Assembly (NCBI RefSeq): GCF_047730065.1
Contig: NZ_CP159829.1
Location: 2,170,001-2,234,000, forward strand
Direction of reading: 5' to 3'
Length of the DNA stretch: 64,000 bases
Origin: Njordibacter sp028825405
GTDB lineage: Bacteria > Pseudomonadota > Gammaproteobacteria > Pseudomonadales > Balneatricaceae
The position numbers were made by a program, and so were the translations under genes. The notes beneath the pieces are model-generated. The model saw only the letters and a program-made list of their open reading frames with translations, was not told the DNA's origin and did no database searches. Below are positions 53,968 through 63,782 of this stretch, one piece after another (position 1 is the first letter of the stretch; each line of letters opens with the position of its first letter).

Positions 53968-54900
53968 CTAGTTGGCGTAAACTTCAAGCTCATCCTTGCG
54001 AGCGAGGTATTTAACTTCTACACGCGCGGGTCGACTGTGTTTAATATTAGCCCTAATTCTCTGCTCTGGATCGGCACTATTCATAGTTTGATAAAGCCAC
54101 CGCACCTGATCGTCCTTGGGGGCTACAATCAGCATAGTGGCTTTCAAAGCATGGGCCTTTTTCGCCACCCGTATTAGCCATTGAGCAAGCAGTTGATCTT
54201 GCTGATCTAATAACTGAGTCGGAACAAGTAGCTTTTGATTACGCATTGCTGGCACGGCGGTTGCTGGCGCTGGCGCACTCACTTCTGCACTCACTTCTGC
54301 ACTTTGATTAACAGCATGGTCATCAATTAACTGTCTCATGCTTGCTAACTGGCCATGCGTAGGCATAACAAGTGTGGCCCGCGACAAGAACACGCGTGCT
54401 TGTTGAACCTTATTTTGACTTAGACTCGAACGAAGCAATTTATAATAGCGCTCAACAATCTTTTTTAAAGCCGCTACGGCTTTAATATTATTTGGTTCTT
54501 TAGCCAGCACTTTAGTCAAATAATAATATGAGTTGTCACTCTTAGGCGTGGTCAACTTGTCTTGCTCAAAAGCCCACCCTGCCTCTCCCAACCAAAAAGC
54601 AATCGCGTCCGTTGGTTGGTTGGTTGAGGCCAAAGCTAAGGGTGGTTTAACTTCTTTCAAGCCAACTTTTGGCAACACTGTCGGTAACCCCTTGGTCCCC
54701 AGAGGCGCCACAGCAAGATTCGCTTCTAAGGGTTTTTCTAAAGCGGTTGCTGAGGGGGCTTCAACGACCTGTGCAATCGTCACCGGGGCCTGCTTAGAAG
54801 AGGTTTGGGTCAATCCAGCGCAAGCTGTTATAAGTAGCGATAGAGTGATTGGAATGACAGCCCTAAGTTTGAGCAAAGGCTGAAGGTATAACAAAGTCAT
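53968..54900 (-). CDS. Putative lipoprotein with TPR-like helices
   Basis: 310 residues from the ATG at 54900, chosen because it places a lipobox (SLLITACAG) at a normal distance; the frame is open further upstream but would bury the signal. Residues about 90-200 have TPR-like features (FWLGEAGWAFEQDKLT, YYYLTKVLAKEPNNIKAVAALKKIV, ARVFLSRATLVMPTHGQLASM). The last 90 residues (MLIVAPKDDQVRWLYQTMNS, PARVEVKYL) resemble a small alpha/beta domain. A repeat SAEVSAEVSAPAPA links them. No named family. Confidence 0.75.
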   Translation of the reverse strand: MTLLYLQPLLKLRAVIPITLSLLITACAGLTQTSSKQAPVTIAQVVEAPSATALEKPLEANLAVAPLGTKGLPTVLPKVGLKEVKPPLALASTNQPTDAIAFWLGEAGWAFEQDKLTTPKSDNSYYYLTKVLAKEPNNIKAVAALKKIVERYYKLLRSSLSQNKVQQARVFLSRATLVMPTHGQLASMRQLIDDHAVNQSAEVSAEVSAPAPATAVPAMRNQKLLVPTQLLDQQDQLLAQWLIRVAKKAHALKATMLIVAPKDDQVRWLYQTMNSADPEQRIRANIKHSRPARVEVKYLARKDELEVYAN

Positions 54901-55058
54901 AAAATATAATCCGAAATTATTTACGCCACCTAAGAGTAACAGACGTGGCAAGACTCCTCTAGGGTTAAATAAATCATAAAAACTTCGGCAAAATCCCACC
55001 AATCTGCTATCATCTCCTATAATCTTCATTGTTTTCTGCAAAATTGGAAAAATATTTA

Positions 55059-55499
55059 ATGGCACAAGTTCTGCTTCTTAATGGCCCGAACCTAAACCTT
55101 TTAGGCATGAGAGAGCCTGGAATTTATGGCAACTTGACTTTGGCGCAGATCGAATCCCAGTGCCAAACTCAGTGTCAAGACGCTGGTGTTTCCATTAACT
55201 GCATGCAAAGTAACGCCGAACATGCCCTCGTAGATGCGATTCATGAAGCTCAGCGCCAAGGCGTGCAATTTATCGTGATCAATCCAGCCGCTTACACTCA
55301 CACAAGTGTAGCGCTGCGTGATGCCCTACTTGGTGTCAAAATCCCTTTCATTGAAGTGCATTTAAGTAACGTGCATCAACGCGAAAATTTTCGCCATCAT
55401 TCGTATTTGTCTGATATTGCCGAGGGCGTCATTTGTGGCCTCGGAGTTGATGGATACCGTTTTGCCATAGACGCCGCCATTGGTCGTTTGAGCTGTTAA
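55059..55499 (+). CDS. aroQ: 3-dehydroquinate dehydratase type II
   Basis: 146 residues from ATG at 55059. VLLLNGPNLNLLGMREPGIYG, the catalytic histidine region VINPAAYTHTSVALRDAL and FIEVHLSNVHQRENFRHHSYLSDIAEGVICGLG identify type II dehydroquinase of the shikimate pathway. It precedes accB, the common gammaproteobacterial order aroQ-accB-accC. Confidence 0.97.
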   Translation: MAQVLLLNGPNLNLLGMREPGIYGNLTLAQIESQCQTQCQDAGVSINCMQSNAEHALVDAIHEAQRQGVQFIVINPAAYTHTSVALRDALLGVKIPFIEVHLSNVHQRENFRHHSYLSDIAEGVICGLGVDGYRFAIDAAIGRLSC

Positions 55500-55529
55500 T
55501 TATCATTTTAAAAAAAATAGAGAGATCCC

Positions 55530-55976
55530 ATGGACATTCGTAAAGTTAAAAAACTCATCGAGTTACTAGAAGAGTCTGACATTAACGAAATAGAAATTAA
55601 AGAAGGCGAAGAGTCTGTGCGCATTAGTCGAGCCTCATCTGCCATGCTGGTGGCAGCGGCTGCTCCAGCCATGCAAGCTGCACCTGTCATGCAAGCTGCT
55701 GCGCCAGCTATTGTTGCAGCACCCAGTGTACCAGAAGCTACTGGACATGCTGTGACTTCTCCCATGGTGGGCACCTTTTATCGTTGCCCATCTCCAGGCG
55801 CCCCTGCGTTTTCAGAAGTGGGCCAAACAGTTAAAGAGGGTGATGTCATTTGTATCATCGAAGCAATGAAGATGATGAATCAAATTGAAGCCGATAAGTC
55901 GGGCACTGTGACTGCAATTCTGGTCGCAGACGGCGAAGCTGTTGAGTTTGATCAACCTCTGGTCACCATAGCCTAA
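55530..55976 (+). CDS. accB: Biotin carboxyl carrier protein
   Basis: 148 residues. An N-terminal acidic helical part, an Ala/Pro/Met-rich linker (AAAAPAMQAAPVMQ) and a biotinyl domain with the biotinylated lysine in IIEAMKMMNQIEAD. It carries biotin in acetyl-CoA carboxylase. GAGA-type ribosome binding site; operon with accC. Confidence 0.98.
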   Translation: MDIRKVKKLIELLEESDINEIEIKEGEESVRISRASSAMLVAAAAPAMQAAPVMQAAAPAIVAAPSVPEATGHAVTSPMVGTFYRCPSPGAPAFSEVGQTVKEGDVICIIEAMKMMNQIEADKSGTVTAILVADGEAVEFDQPLVTIA

Positions 55977-55991
55977 CACCGGAGCTGTCTC

Positions 55992-57332
55992 ATGTTAGAA
56001 AAAGTTGTTATTGCGAATCGTGGAGAAATTGCCTTACGGATTTTGCGTGCCTGCAAAGAACTCGGCATCCAAACTGTAGCCGTGCACTCCAAAGCAGACA
56101 AAGACCTCATGCACGTTCGTTTGGCGGATGAAGCTGTATGTATTGGCCCAAATTCCTCTACGGAAAGTTATTTAAACATTCCCCGTATTTTATCTGCAGC
56201 AGAAGTCACTCACGCTACAGGCATTCACCCAGGCTATGGTTTTTTGGCAGAGAATGCTGACTTTGCAGAAATGGTCGAAAGCAGTGGTTTTACCTTTATT
56301 GGACCTACCGCAGCTACGATCCGCATTATGGGCGATAAAGTGGCGGCCATTGCTGCGATGCAAAAGTCGGGAGTGCCCACTGTACCTGGCTCCAACGGAC
56401 CATTAGATGATGATGTAGAACGAACCAAGCGCATTGCTAAGCGCATTGGCTACCCCGTTATTATAAAAGCCTCTGCCGGAGGTGGTGGCCGTGGTATGCG
56501 CGTGGTGCACAACGAAGAGACTCTTATTACTTCCATCATGGTGACCAAAGCAGAAGCCAAAGGTGCGTTTGGTAACGACATCGTTTATATGGAGAAGTTC
56601 TTACAAAATCCTCGCCATGTCGAAGTGCAAATTTTAGCCGATGGCCAAGGTGGTGTAATTCACCTGTATGACCGAGATTGCTCAATGCAAAGGCGTCATC
56701 AGAAAGTGGTTGAAGAAGCACCAGCACCCCATATGGATGCCGTTGCCCAAGCTCAAGTGCTTAAAAGCTGTACCGATGCCTGTCTTGAAATTGGCTACCG
56801 TGGTGCCGGCACCTTTGAATTCTTGTATGAAGATGGTGGTTTTTACTTCATCGAGATGAATACTCGCGTGCAGGTGGAACATCCAGTCACAGAAATGATT
56901 ACTGGAGTAGACATCATCAAAGAACAGTTGCGCATTGCTAGTGGTTATCCATTGTCTGTTAAACAAGAAGATGTGTCAGTTAAAGGCCATGCGTTTGAGT
57001 GTCGAATTAACGCTGAAGATGCTAAGACTTTTATGCCAAGTCCAGGCAAAGTCACGCAATTTCATGCTCCTGGAGGTCTAGGGGTAAGGGTAGATTCACA
57101 TATTTACAGTGGTTATACAGTGCCCCCCTTTTATGACTCAATGATTGCTAAAGTCATTACCCACGCAGCCACCCGCAAAGAAGCGTTAAAGCGCATGGAA
57201 GTGGCTTTAGATGAAATGATTATTGACGGCATTAAGACCAACATCCCCCTCCAAAAAGAAATTGTGCGAGATGCATTGTTTGCTGAAGGGGGCGTTAATA
57301 TCCACTACTTAGAAAAAAAACTAGGTCTTTAA
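55992..57332 (+). CDS. accC: Biotin carboxylase
   Basis: 446 residues. VIANRGEIALRILRACKELGI, ATP-grasp glycine loop KASAGGGGRGMRVV, HVEVQILADGQG, CSMQRRHQKVVEEAPAP and FIEMNTRVQVEHPVTEMITG are complete. It carboxylates biotin on AccB in fatty acid synthesis. Follows accB by 15 bases; a strong terminator lies downstream. Confidence 0.98.
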   Translation: MLEKVVIANRGEIALRILRACKELGIQTVAVHSKADKDLMHVRLADEAVCIGPNSSTESYLNIPRILSAAEVTHATGIHPGYGFLAENADFAEMVESSGFTFIGPTAATIRIMGDKVAAIAAMQKSGVPTVPGSNGPLDDDVERTKRIAKRIGYPVIIKASAGGGGRGMRVVHNEETLITSIMVTKAEAKGAFGNDIVYMEKFLQNPRHVEVQILADGQGGVIHLYDRDCSMQRRHQKVVEEAPAPHMDAVAQAQVLKSCTDACLEIGYRGAGTFEFLYEDGGFYFIEMNTRVQVEHPVTEMITGVDIIKEQLRIASGYPLSVKQEDVSVKGHAFECRINAEDAKTFMPSPGKVTQFHAPGGLGVRVDSHIYSGYTVPPFYDSMIAKVITHAATRKEALKRMEVALDEMIIDGIKTNIPLQKEIVRDALFAEGGVNIHYLEKKLGL

Positions 57333-57429
57333 ATCTGCATTCTTATTGGCCCCTTAGCCAAAAATACCCTTGAGATCATGTGTTGATCTTCAAAAGGGCC
57401 ACATGGACCTAGTGAATTAAAGTAAAGTT

Positions 57430-57486
57430 AAAAGGGCGAAGTGAAGGCGTTTACATGCAGTAAATGCCCTGCTTTAGCCCTTTTTT
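57430..57486 (+). terminator. Terminator after accBC
   Basis: AAAAGGGC pairs with GCCC and flanking bases (GGGC...GCCC, with inner AAGGC and TTTAC/GTAAA arms), followed by six T. It ends the aroQ-accB-accC unit, about 100 bases after the accC stop. Confidence 0.75.
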
Positions 57487-57526
57487 ATCGCCGTAATATC
57501 GCACGCATTAGTCTACAGAGGTCAAA

Positions 57527-58420
57527 ATGCCCTGGGTACAAATTACTTTATCATCTAGCCCCGAAAATTCTGAATTTTTGGAAGATATGTTACTTCTGTG
57601 TGGTGCAGGGGCTGTGAGCATGCTGGATGGTGCAGACCAGCCAGTGTTTGAACCCATTAAGGGCACCACACCATTGTGGCAGGATACGCAGGTGATGGGT
57701 CTGTTCGAAGCTGACACAGACGGTGATGCGTTATTAGATTACCTAGGTAACGGTTGGCAAGCCGCCTTTGCAAACACGCCATTTCCAAATTATAAGTTAG
57801 AAATTCTCGAAGACAAAGATTGGGAAAGGCAATGGATGGATCGTTTTGAACCACTTCAATTTGGTAGTCATTTGTGGGTTTGCCCTAGCTGGAAACCTGT
57901 TCCAGACCCAATGGCAGTAAACCTTATGTTGGATCCAGGCTTGGCCTTTGGTACGGGTAGTCATCCCACTACAGCCTTATGTTTACAATGGATTGCAGAG
58001 CAAGACTGGCAAGGTAAAACAGTCATTGATTATGGTTGTGGTTCAGGCATTTTAGCTATTGGCGCGATGCTCATGGGCGCAGAGCGCGTCTTGGGTGTAG
58101 ATAACGATACGCAAGCGCTCACTGCCACCAAAGATAATGCCCAACGCAACGGTATTGCAGCACAAGCTATTCCTGTTTTCTTACCTGAAGATACCCCCCA
58201 AGAGGCGGTAGATGTGATGCTTGCTAACATTCTAGCGGGCCCATTAATTGAAATGGCTGCGCACTTGGCTGAACTCACTAAAGTCAGGGGATTAATCACC
58301 TTATCTGGCATTCTTGAACACCAGGCTGATGCTGTGGTTAAGGCTTATTCACCATGGTTTGATATGCACACGGTCGTCTCTAAAGACGAGTGGGTTCGTA
58401 TTGACGGCATAAAGCGCTAA
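57527..58420 (+). CDS. prmA: Ribosomal protein L11 methyltransferase
   Basis: 297 residues. An N-terminal substrate domain, then the SAM site LDPGLAFGTGSHPTTALCLQWI, VIDYGCGSGILAIGA, and DVMLANILAGPLIEMA. It trimethylates ribosomal protein L11. The order accC-prmA-dusB-fis is common in this class; here two permease genes are inserted before dusB. Confidence 0.97.
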   Translation: MPWVQITLSSSPENSEFLEDMLLLCGAGAVSMLDGADQPVFEPIKGTTPLWQDTQVMGLFEADTDGDALLDYLGNGWQAAFANTPFPNYKLEILEDKDWERQWMDRFEPLQFGSHLWVCPSWKPVPDPMAVNLMLDPGLAFGTGSHPTTALCLQWIAEQDWQGKTVIDYGCGSGILAIGAMLMGAERVLGVDNDTQALTATKDNAQRNGIAAQAIPVFLPEDTPQEAVDVMLANILAGPLIEMAAHLAELTKVRGLITLSGILEHQADAVVKAYSPWFDMHTVVSKDEWVRIDGIKR

Positions 58421-58426
58421 TATCTT

Positions 58427-59176
58427 ATGGATTTCAGTAGCACACAAATCATAGTCATTAGCGCTATTTTTGTCTGGTCTGGTTTTGTGCGCGCTGGTTT
58501 AGGCTTTGGTGGCGCCGCTCTCGCCCTTCCCTTAATGCTCTTAGTCGCTGACAAGCCGTTATTCTTTTTACCTATTATTGCCACCCACTTACTGATTTTT
58601 TCTGGTATCACCACAGGCCTGCGCTTCAAACACGTCGACCATGGGTTTTTGAGGGAATCATTAACTTGGATGATGGTCCCCAAACTTATCGGCGTCATAG
58701 GATTACTGAGCTTACCCACCCAATGGATGGTGGCATTTATTTATGCCATTACCGGTTTTTATGCAGTCACCTGGATTATTAAATGGGAGATTAAGAGTCA
58801 ATCTCCGTGGGTCGATCGTTTACTATATATTGTTGGCGGCTATTTTAGTGGCGCTTCATTAATTGGCGCACCCCTCATCGTGGCCGTAGCCGTTCGAAAA
58901 ATGGCCATATCAGCCTACCGCGATACCCTCTTTGTCTTGTGGTTCATCCTTGTTGTCATCAAAATGTTAGCCTTTGCTATTGCTGGGGTAGATTTACAGT
59001 GGCAGTGGTCCTTGGCACTTTTGATACCGGCGGCCTGTGGCCATATGCTGGGACTTAAATTTCATAAGCTCATGCTTACTCGTGATGCCAAAGTCGTGCG
59101 TCAGTGGCTTGGGGTGTGTTTGTTAGGCGTCATTGGTTTGGCTTTGTCGAAATATTTATTAGCCACACCACTCTAA
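58427..59176 (+). CDS. TSUP/TauE-like permease
   Basis: 249 residues with about seven or eight hydrophobic segments. FVWSGFVRAGLGFGGAALALPLML and the internal GGYFSGASLIGAPLIVAVA repeat are the pseudo-repeat of TauE/SafE-type (TSUP) sulfite/sulfonate/organosulfur transporters. It starts seven bases after prmA. Substrate unknown. Confidence 0.85.
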   Translation: MDFSSTQIIVISAIFVWSGFVRAGLGFGGAALALPLMLLVADKPLFFLPIIATHLLIFSGITTGLRFKHVDHGFLRESLTWMMVPKLIGVIGLLSLPTQWMVAFIYAITGFYAVTWIIKWEIKSQSPWVDRLLYIVGGYFSGASLIGAPLIVAVAVRKMAISAYRDTLFVLWFILVVIKMLAFAIAGVDLQWQWSLALLIPAACGHMLGLKFHKLMLTRDAKVVRQWLGVCLLGVIGLALSKYLLATPL

Positions 59177-59194
59177 CGGAAGCTAAACTTCAAG

Positions 59195-59218
59195 CTCAGG
59201 GGCTCAGGGGCTCAGGGG
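59195..59218 (+). repeat. Three copies of CTCAGGGG
   Basis: An exact 8-base tandem triplet between the two permease genes, non-coding. Likely slippage product. Confidence 0.85.
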
Positions 59219-59244
59219 TTAGAAATTAGCGTAGGACTCATTTT

Positions 59245-60009
59245 ATGCCCAGCATAGAACTATTAATGTTACTTTTTTTAATTGCAGCGATTGCGGGTTG
59301 GGTGGATACCTTGGCTGGTGGAGGTGGGTTAATTACTGTGCCCACTTTACTCCTAACCGGCATGTCGCCCTCCATGGCCATCGCAACCAATAAACTGCAA
59401 AGCTCTATGGGTACTTTTGTGGCTTCGCTTTATTTTGTCAGGACTAAGTTTGTCTGTTTAAATGAAATGAAAGGCATGATCACTCTCACCTTTATTGGCT
59501 CAGTGTTAGGGAGTTGGTTGTTATTACAAATTGACTCGAGCAAACTTGTCCTATTTCTCCCGTTTCTTTTGATGGCTATGGGACTCTACGTTCTGCTTTC
59601 CCCAGACTTTAACGATGAACAAAAGCAGCAGAAATTATCAAGACTCTGCTTCATGCTCGTGTTTTGCCCGCTATTAGGCTTTTATGATGGTTTCTTTGGT
59701 CCAGGAACAGGCAGTCTAATGGCTCTCGCTTTCGTTTCAGTGTTGGGTTTTGGACTTTCAAAAGGCACAGCTCAAGCCAAGATACTCAACTTAACCAGCA
59801 ACGTTGCTGCTTTACTCTATTTTATCATATTTGGAGAGGTGGCTTGGATTATTGGCGGAGTCATGGCCGTAGGCCAATTATTAGGTTCATCCATTGGTGC
59901 CCGCATGGTGATGAGCAAAGGTGCAAGGCTTATAAAACCAGTGGTGGTGATCGTTTGTTTTGGGATGAGCATTAATATTCTAATCAAGCATTACCCAATG
60001 ACATTTTAA
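59245..60009 (+). CDS. TSUP family permease (YfcA-like)
   Basis: 254 residues with about eight hydrophobic segments. GWVDTLAGGGGLITVPTLLLTGMSPSMAIATNKLQSSMGTFVAS and GFYDGFFGPGTGSLMALAFV, TAQAKILNLTSNVAAL are close to YfcA-type TSUP proteins. It is not a copy of its neighbour, whose motifs differ. Two such genes in tandem suggest related anion traffic, but nothing shows which. Confidence 0.92.
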   Translation: MPSIELLMLLFLIAAIAGWVDTLAGGGGLITVPTLLLTGMSPSMAIATNKLQSSMGTFVASLYFVRTKFVCLNEMKGMITLTFIGSVLGSWLLLQIDSSKLVLFLPFLLMAMGLYVLLSPDFNDEQKQQKLSRLCFMLVFCPLLGFYDGFFGPGTGSLMALAFVSVLGFGLSKGTAQAKILNLTSNVAALLYFIIFGEVAWIIGGVMAVGQLLGSSIGARMVMSKGARLIKPVVVIVCFGMSINILIKHYPMTF

Positions 60010-60083
60010 CCGAATGTTGCTATTACCCTGACCCAAAGCATGAGAGGGGCCCACTATTCAGTGAACCCCCCCAAAGGCACAAC

Positions 60084-60413
60084 TTAATTTAAGCTAGTCG
60101 CACCAGTTTCCATACGAATCACTTTGCCGTCTTTAATCATAGCAATGCCCATAACAGCTTCTTTTGAATCATCTGGGTAGGACATGAACATGTGTTGAAC
60201 CATAATGTCATCATTCTCATAAACACAGCGAGATGAATCTCGAATAAACTTATCATTGGCAAACATCCCAGTAATCATTTCACCCCATTCACTTTTAGAG
60301 AAACTGTTACCTGATTTGTGGAACACAACCACAAAGTCATCATGCAGCAAGTCTAAATAAGCATCTACATTTTTATCGTCCATGGTTTGGATCATTTTAT
60401 CATAAATCGCCAT
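60084..60413 (-). CDS. SnoaL/NTF2-like small protein
   Basis: 109 residues. The cone-shaped NTF2/SnoaL pattern is clear: MIQTMDDKNVDAYLDLLHDDFVVVFHKSGN, MITGMFANDKFIRD, IMVQHMFMSYPDDSKEAVMGIAMIKDGKVIRMETGATSLN. Members are small hydrolases, isomerases or binding proteins. Reverse-strand single gene, convergent with the TSUP permease. Confidence 0.85.
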   Translation of the reverse strand: MAIYDKMIQTMDDKNVDAYLDLLHDDFVVVFHKSGNSFSKSEWGEMITGMFANDKFIRDSSRCVYENDDIMVQHMFMSYPDDSKEAVMGIAMIKDGKVIRMETGATSLN

Positions 60414-60779
60414 TATAAATTTCCTTTCATTAATTTAGGTTAAGCACGTTATCTGCAAGATTTCAGACTACTGATGCAGCTTATTCATCTTTTACAGTGT
60501 TTAATTCTAACAGCCGAAATGAATCTAACATAGTTCACTTTCTGTACTAATATTTAATTCAATAAATTAAAGGTCACCCCAATGGGCTCAAGATAGGTCA
60601 CAACATATAGAAACCCTTTGTATTAAAAAATACTCAAATTGCGGATTTAGGCATTAATGTGAGCTCATATAGCCAGTTACACTGCCTTATCAGTTGAACA
60701 AAAAACGTACAACTCGTACAATAGCTGCTTATCATTCAAACCTCAATTCAAGCAATTTTAGGCATTTTCTTAACTTGTA
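60414..60779. other. Divergent gap upstream of dusB
   Basis: About 366 AT-rich bases between the SnoaL-like gene and dusB. It must hold promoters for both, including that of the growth-regulated dusB-fis unit, but I see no site clear enough to name. Confidence 0.4.
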
Positions 60780-61775
60780 ATGAATCACTCTAGCGTTATT
60801 TATGGCTTTGCCATTGGCCCCCATCAACTTGAAAATGGGTTGATATTGGCACCCATGGCTGGCATTACTGACCGTCCATTTCGGCATTTATGCCGTCAAC
60901 TCGGTGCAGGCTTGGCAGTAGCTGAAATGCTCACTTCAGATACGTCTTTGTGGCATACGCAAAAGTCTCAACGGCGCCTACCCCATGCTGATGACGGTGT
61001 TCCTATTAGTGTGCAGATTGCTGGCAGTGACCCAGCTCAAATGGCCCATGCAGCCCAAGCTAATGTAGCCCTTGGAGCGCAAATCATTGATATCAACATG
61101 GGTTGCCCCGCCAAAAAAGTGTTAAAAAAAGCCGCGGGTTCAGCCTTATTGAGGGATCCTCAGTTAGTTAAAGACATATTGACTGCAGTGGTTGCTGCGG
61201 TTGATGTGCCTGTCACTCTAAAAATACGAACGGGCTGGAGTACGGACCAACGTAATGGTTTAGATATTGCAAACATTGCCCAAGAAGCCGGTATAAAGGC
61301 CCTCGCAGTGCACGGAAGAACCCGTGCTTGTGGCTTCAAGGGTGCTGTAGAATATGACACTATTGCTGCCATTAAACAAACTCTAGACATTCCTGTGATT
61401 GCTAATGGTGACATTAACACCGCAGAAGATGCGGCCTACATCCTTGCTTATACTAATGCTGATGGTCTGATGATAGGCAGAGGTGCTCAAGGGAACCCAT
61501 GGCTATTCCAACAAATACATCATCACTTACAACATGGTACACACCTCAAAAAACCAAGTAATCAAATAATTTGGCAAGTATTACAGCAACACCTATATGG
61601 TTTGTATGACCTCTATGGGGAAATCATGGGCCCAAGGATTGCCCGCAAACACGTTGGTTGGTACCTCAAACAAGAACCAGCGCTGCGTAAACAATTTAAT
61701 CACTTACAAGACCCCCTGCACCAACTTGACTTTCTAAACCACTATTTTGCCAGCACAGAAAACCAGGCTGCTTGA
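60780..61775 (+). CDS. dusB: tRNA-dihydrouridine synthase B
   Basis: 331 residues. LAPMAGITDRPFRHLCRQLGAGLAVAEMLTSD, the catalytic cysteine in INMGCPAKKVLKKAAGSALL, LKIRTGW and MIGRGAQGNPWLFQQI identify DusB, which reduces uridine 17 in tRNA D-loops with FMN. Co-transcribed with fis in gammaproteobacteria; here the spacing is four bases to the fis start at 61780. Confidence 0.97.
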   Translation: MNHSSVIYGFAIGPHQLENGLILAPMAGITDRPFRHLCRQLGAGLAVAEMLTSDTSLWHTQKSQRRLPHADDGVPISVQIAGSDPAQMAHAAQANVALGAQIIDINMGCPAKKVLKKAAGSALLRDPQLVKDILTAVVAAVDVPVTLKIRTGWSTDQRNGLDIANIAQEAGIKALAVHGRTRACGFKGAVEYDTIAAIKQTLDIPVIANGDINTAEDAAYILAYTNADGLMIGRGAQGNPWLFQQIHHHLQHGTHLKKPSNQIIWQVLQQHLYGLYDLYGEIMGPRIARKHVGWYLKQEPALRKQFNHLQDPLHQLDFLNHYFASTENQAA

Positions 61776-61779
61776 AACT

Positions 61780-62136
61780 ATGAATAATGACATTAAAAAA
61801 CCCGTGCACAGCTTGCCCAACAGCCTCATCGCCCAAGCAAGGTATGACTCCGACCCTGCTAATACCTATGAACATGAAAATGACCCTGCCATCGACCCAA
61901 AGCAAGTCCCTCAGTCTTTGCGACAAAGTGTCGAACAATCGTTAACTCAGTACTTTGATGAACTCGATGGCCAGCAACCCAGTGCTCTATATGACTTGTT
62001 CATGCAACAGGTGGAAGCCCCTTTGTTTGAATGTGTGATGGAGCACACACAAGATAACCAGTCGAAGGCGGCTGCTTTACTTGGCCTCAATCGGGGCACA
62101 TTGCGCAAAAAATTAAAACAGTACGATTTACTTTAA
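61780..62136 (+). CDS. fis: Fis nucleoid-associated regulator
   Basis: 118 residues from ATG at 61780. The C-terminal helix-turn-helix QVEAPLFECVMEHTQDNQSKAAALLGLNRGTLRKKLKQYDLL is the Fis hallmark. The N-terminal part is longer than in Escherichia coli (98 residues), with a PENT-like acidic stretch (YEHENDPAIDPKQ). It bends DNA and controls growth-phase genes. Position after dusB is conserved. Confidence 0.96.
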   Translation: MNNDIKKPVHSLPNSLIAQARYDSDPANTYEHENDPAIDPKQVPQSLRQSVEQSLTQYFDELDGQQPSALYDLFMQQVEAPLFECVMEHTQDNQSKAAALLGLNRGTLRKKLKQYDLL

Positions 62137-62171
62137 ACAGCACCAACCTCGGCAGTTAAAAGGATACATTC

Positions 62172-63737
62172 ATGTCACAAGCACACGCCATTCGCCGCGC
62201 TCTTATTAGCGTTTCAGATAAACAGGGTATTGTAGAGTTTGCCAAAAACTTGAGCCAATTGGGCATAGAAATCCTCTCTACTGGAGGTACATTCAAGTTA
62301 TTAAATGAGTCAGGTGTGACTGCTATCGAGGTATCTGATTACACTGGATTTCCAGAAATGATGGATGGAAGAGTGAAGACCTTACATCCAAAAATACACG
62401 GTGGAATTTTAGGTCGCCGTGGTCAAGATGAAGCCATAATGGCGCACCATGGCATCGATGAAATTGATCTAGTGGTGGTTAATCTATACCCCTTCAAGGC
62501 GACCATTGAGCGTGACGATTGCACCTTAGATATGGCCATTGAAAATATTGATATTGGCGGACCAACCATGGTGCGTTCAGCGGCGAAAAACAACAAACAT
62601 GTGGCGGTTGTCGTCAATGCTTTTGACTATGCTGATATTGTCACAGAAATTACCGCAAAAGGAGGTTTAAGCCAAACCACGCGCACAGATCTAGCCTGCA
62701 AAGCTTTTGAACACACGGCTTTATATGATGGCGCTATCGCTAATTATTTAGGCGCTCAACACAATACTGACTCCAAGTTCCCACGCACATTTAACACCCA
62801 GCTGAAAAAAGTTCAGGACATGCGTTATGGTGAAAACCCACATCAAAATGCTGCTTTTTATATTGAACACGACCCCAAAGAAGCCAGTGTCTCAACGGCT
62901 CTCCAGGTTCAAGGTAAAGCCCTTTCTTTTAACAATATTGCCGATACAGATGCTGCCATCGAGTGCGTAAAATCGTTCCAAGATCCTGCTTGTGTGATTG
63001 TGAAACATGCAAACCCATGCGGTGTGGCTGTGGGAACCCAAATTACGCAAGCTTATGAAAAAGCTTATAGTACCGATCCTACCTCTGCCTTTGGTGGCAT
63101 CATCGCTTTTAACCGTGAACTCGATGCAGGCACAGCTCAACGCATTATTGACCGCCAGTTTGTCGAAGTCATTATTGCCCCAAGTATTAGTGCCACAGCT
63201 GCAGAAACCCTCTCCCGTAAACCCAATGTAAGAGTGCTAAGCTGTGGCAAACTCCCTCACTTACATACGCCAGAGCTAGACTACAAACGTGTCACGGGTG
63301 GTTTATTAGTTCAGGACCGCGATTTAGGACAGATACTAGAAGCTGATCTAAAGATTGTTAGCGAGCGCATGCCAACAGAAGCAGAAATGCACGATCTACA
63401 GTTTGCTTGGAAAGTAGCAAAATATGTCAAATCCAATGCCATTGTCTATTGTAAAGGGGGCATGACGATCGGTGTTGGAGCCGGCCAGATGAGTCGGATT
63501 TACAGTGCTAAAATTGCTGGCATTAAGGCCAGTGATGAAGCCTTAGAAGTACAGGGCTCAGTAATGGCCTCTGACGCCTTTTTCCCCTTTAGAGATGGTA
63601 TTGATGCCGCTGCAGCAGCGGGTATTAGCGCTATTATCCAGCCTGGAGGCTCTATGCGGGATGAGGAGGTCATTGCTGCAGCCAACGAGCACAATATCAG
63701 CATGATATTTACCGGTATGCGCCACTTCCGTCATTAA
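62172..63737 (+). CDS. purH: Bifunctional AICAR transformylase/IMP cyclohydrolase
   Basis: 521 residues. The N-terminal MGS-like IMP cyclohydrolase part has RALISVSDKQGIVEFAKNL, GFPEMMDGRVKTLHPKIHGGIL; the C-terminal transformylase has ALSFNNIADTDAA, VIVKHANPCGVAVG, and the SDAFFPFRDGID and GGSMRDEEVI ends. It performs the last two purine steps. Followed by purD. Confidence 0.98.
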   Translation: MSQAHAIRRALISVSDKQGIVEFAKNLSQLGIEILSTGGTFKLLNESGVTAIEVSDYTGFPEMMDGRVKTLHPKIHGGILGRRGQDEAIMAHHGIDEIDLVVVNLYPFKATIERDDCTLDMAIENIDIGGPTMVRSAAKNNKHVAVVVNAFDYADIVTEITAKGGLSQTTRTDLACKAFEHTALYDGAIANYLGAQHNTDSKFPRTFNTQLKKVQDMRYGENPHQNAAFYIEHDPKEASVSTALQVQGKALSFNNIADTDAAIECVKSFQDPACVIVKHANPCGVAVGTQITQAYEKAYSTDPTSAFGGIIAFNRELDAGTAQRIIDRQFVEVIIAPSISATAAETLSRKPNVRVLSCGKLPHLHTPELDYKRVTGGLLVQDRDLGQILEADLKIVSERMPTEAEMHDLQFAWKVAKYVKSNAIVYCKGGMTIGVGAGQMSRIYSAKIAGIKASDEALEVQGSVMASDAFFPFRDGIDAAAAAGISAIIQPGGSMRDEEVIAAANEHNISMIFTGMRHFRH

Positions 63738-63782
63738 TAATAAGCAATAAATTAAATCGTAATTCAGGCAACGAGAACCAAC

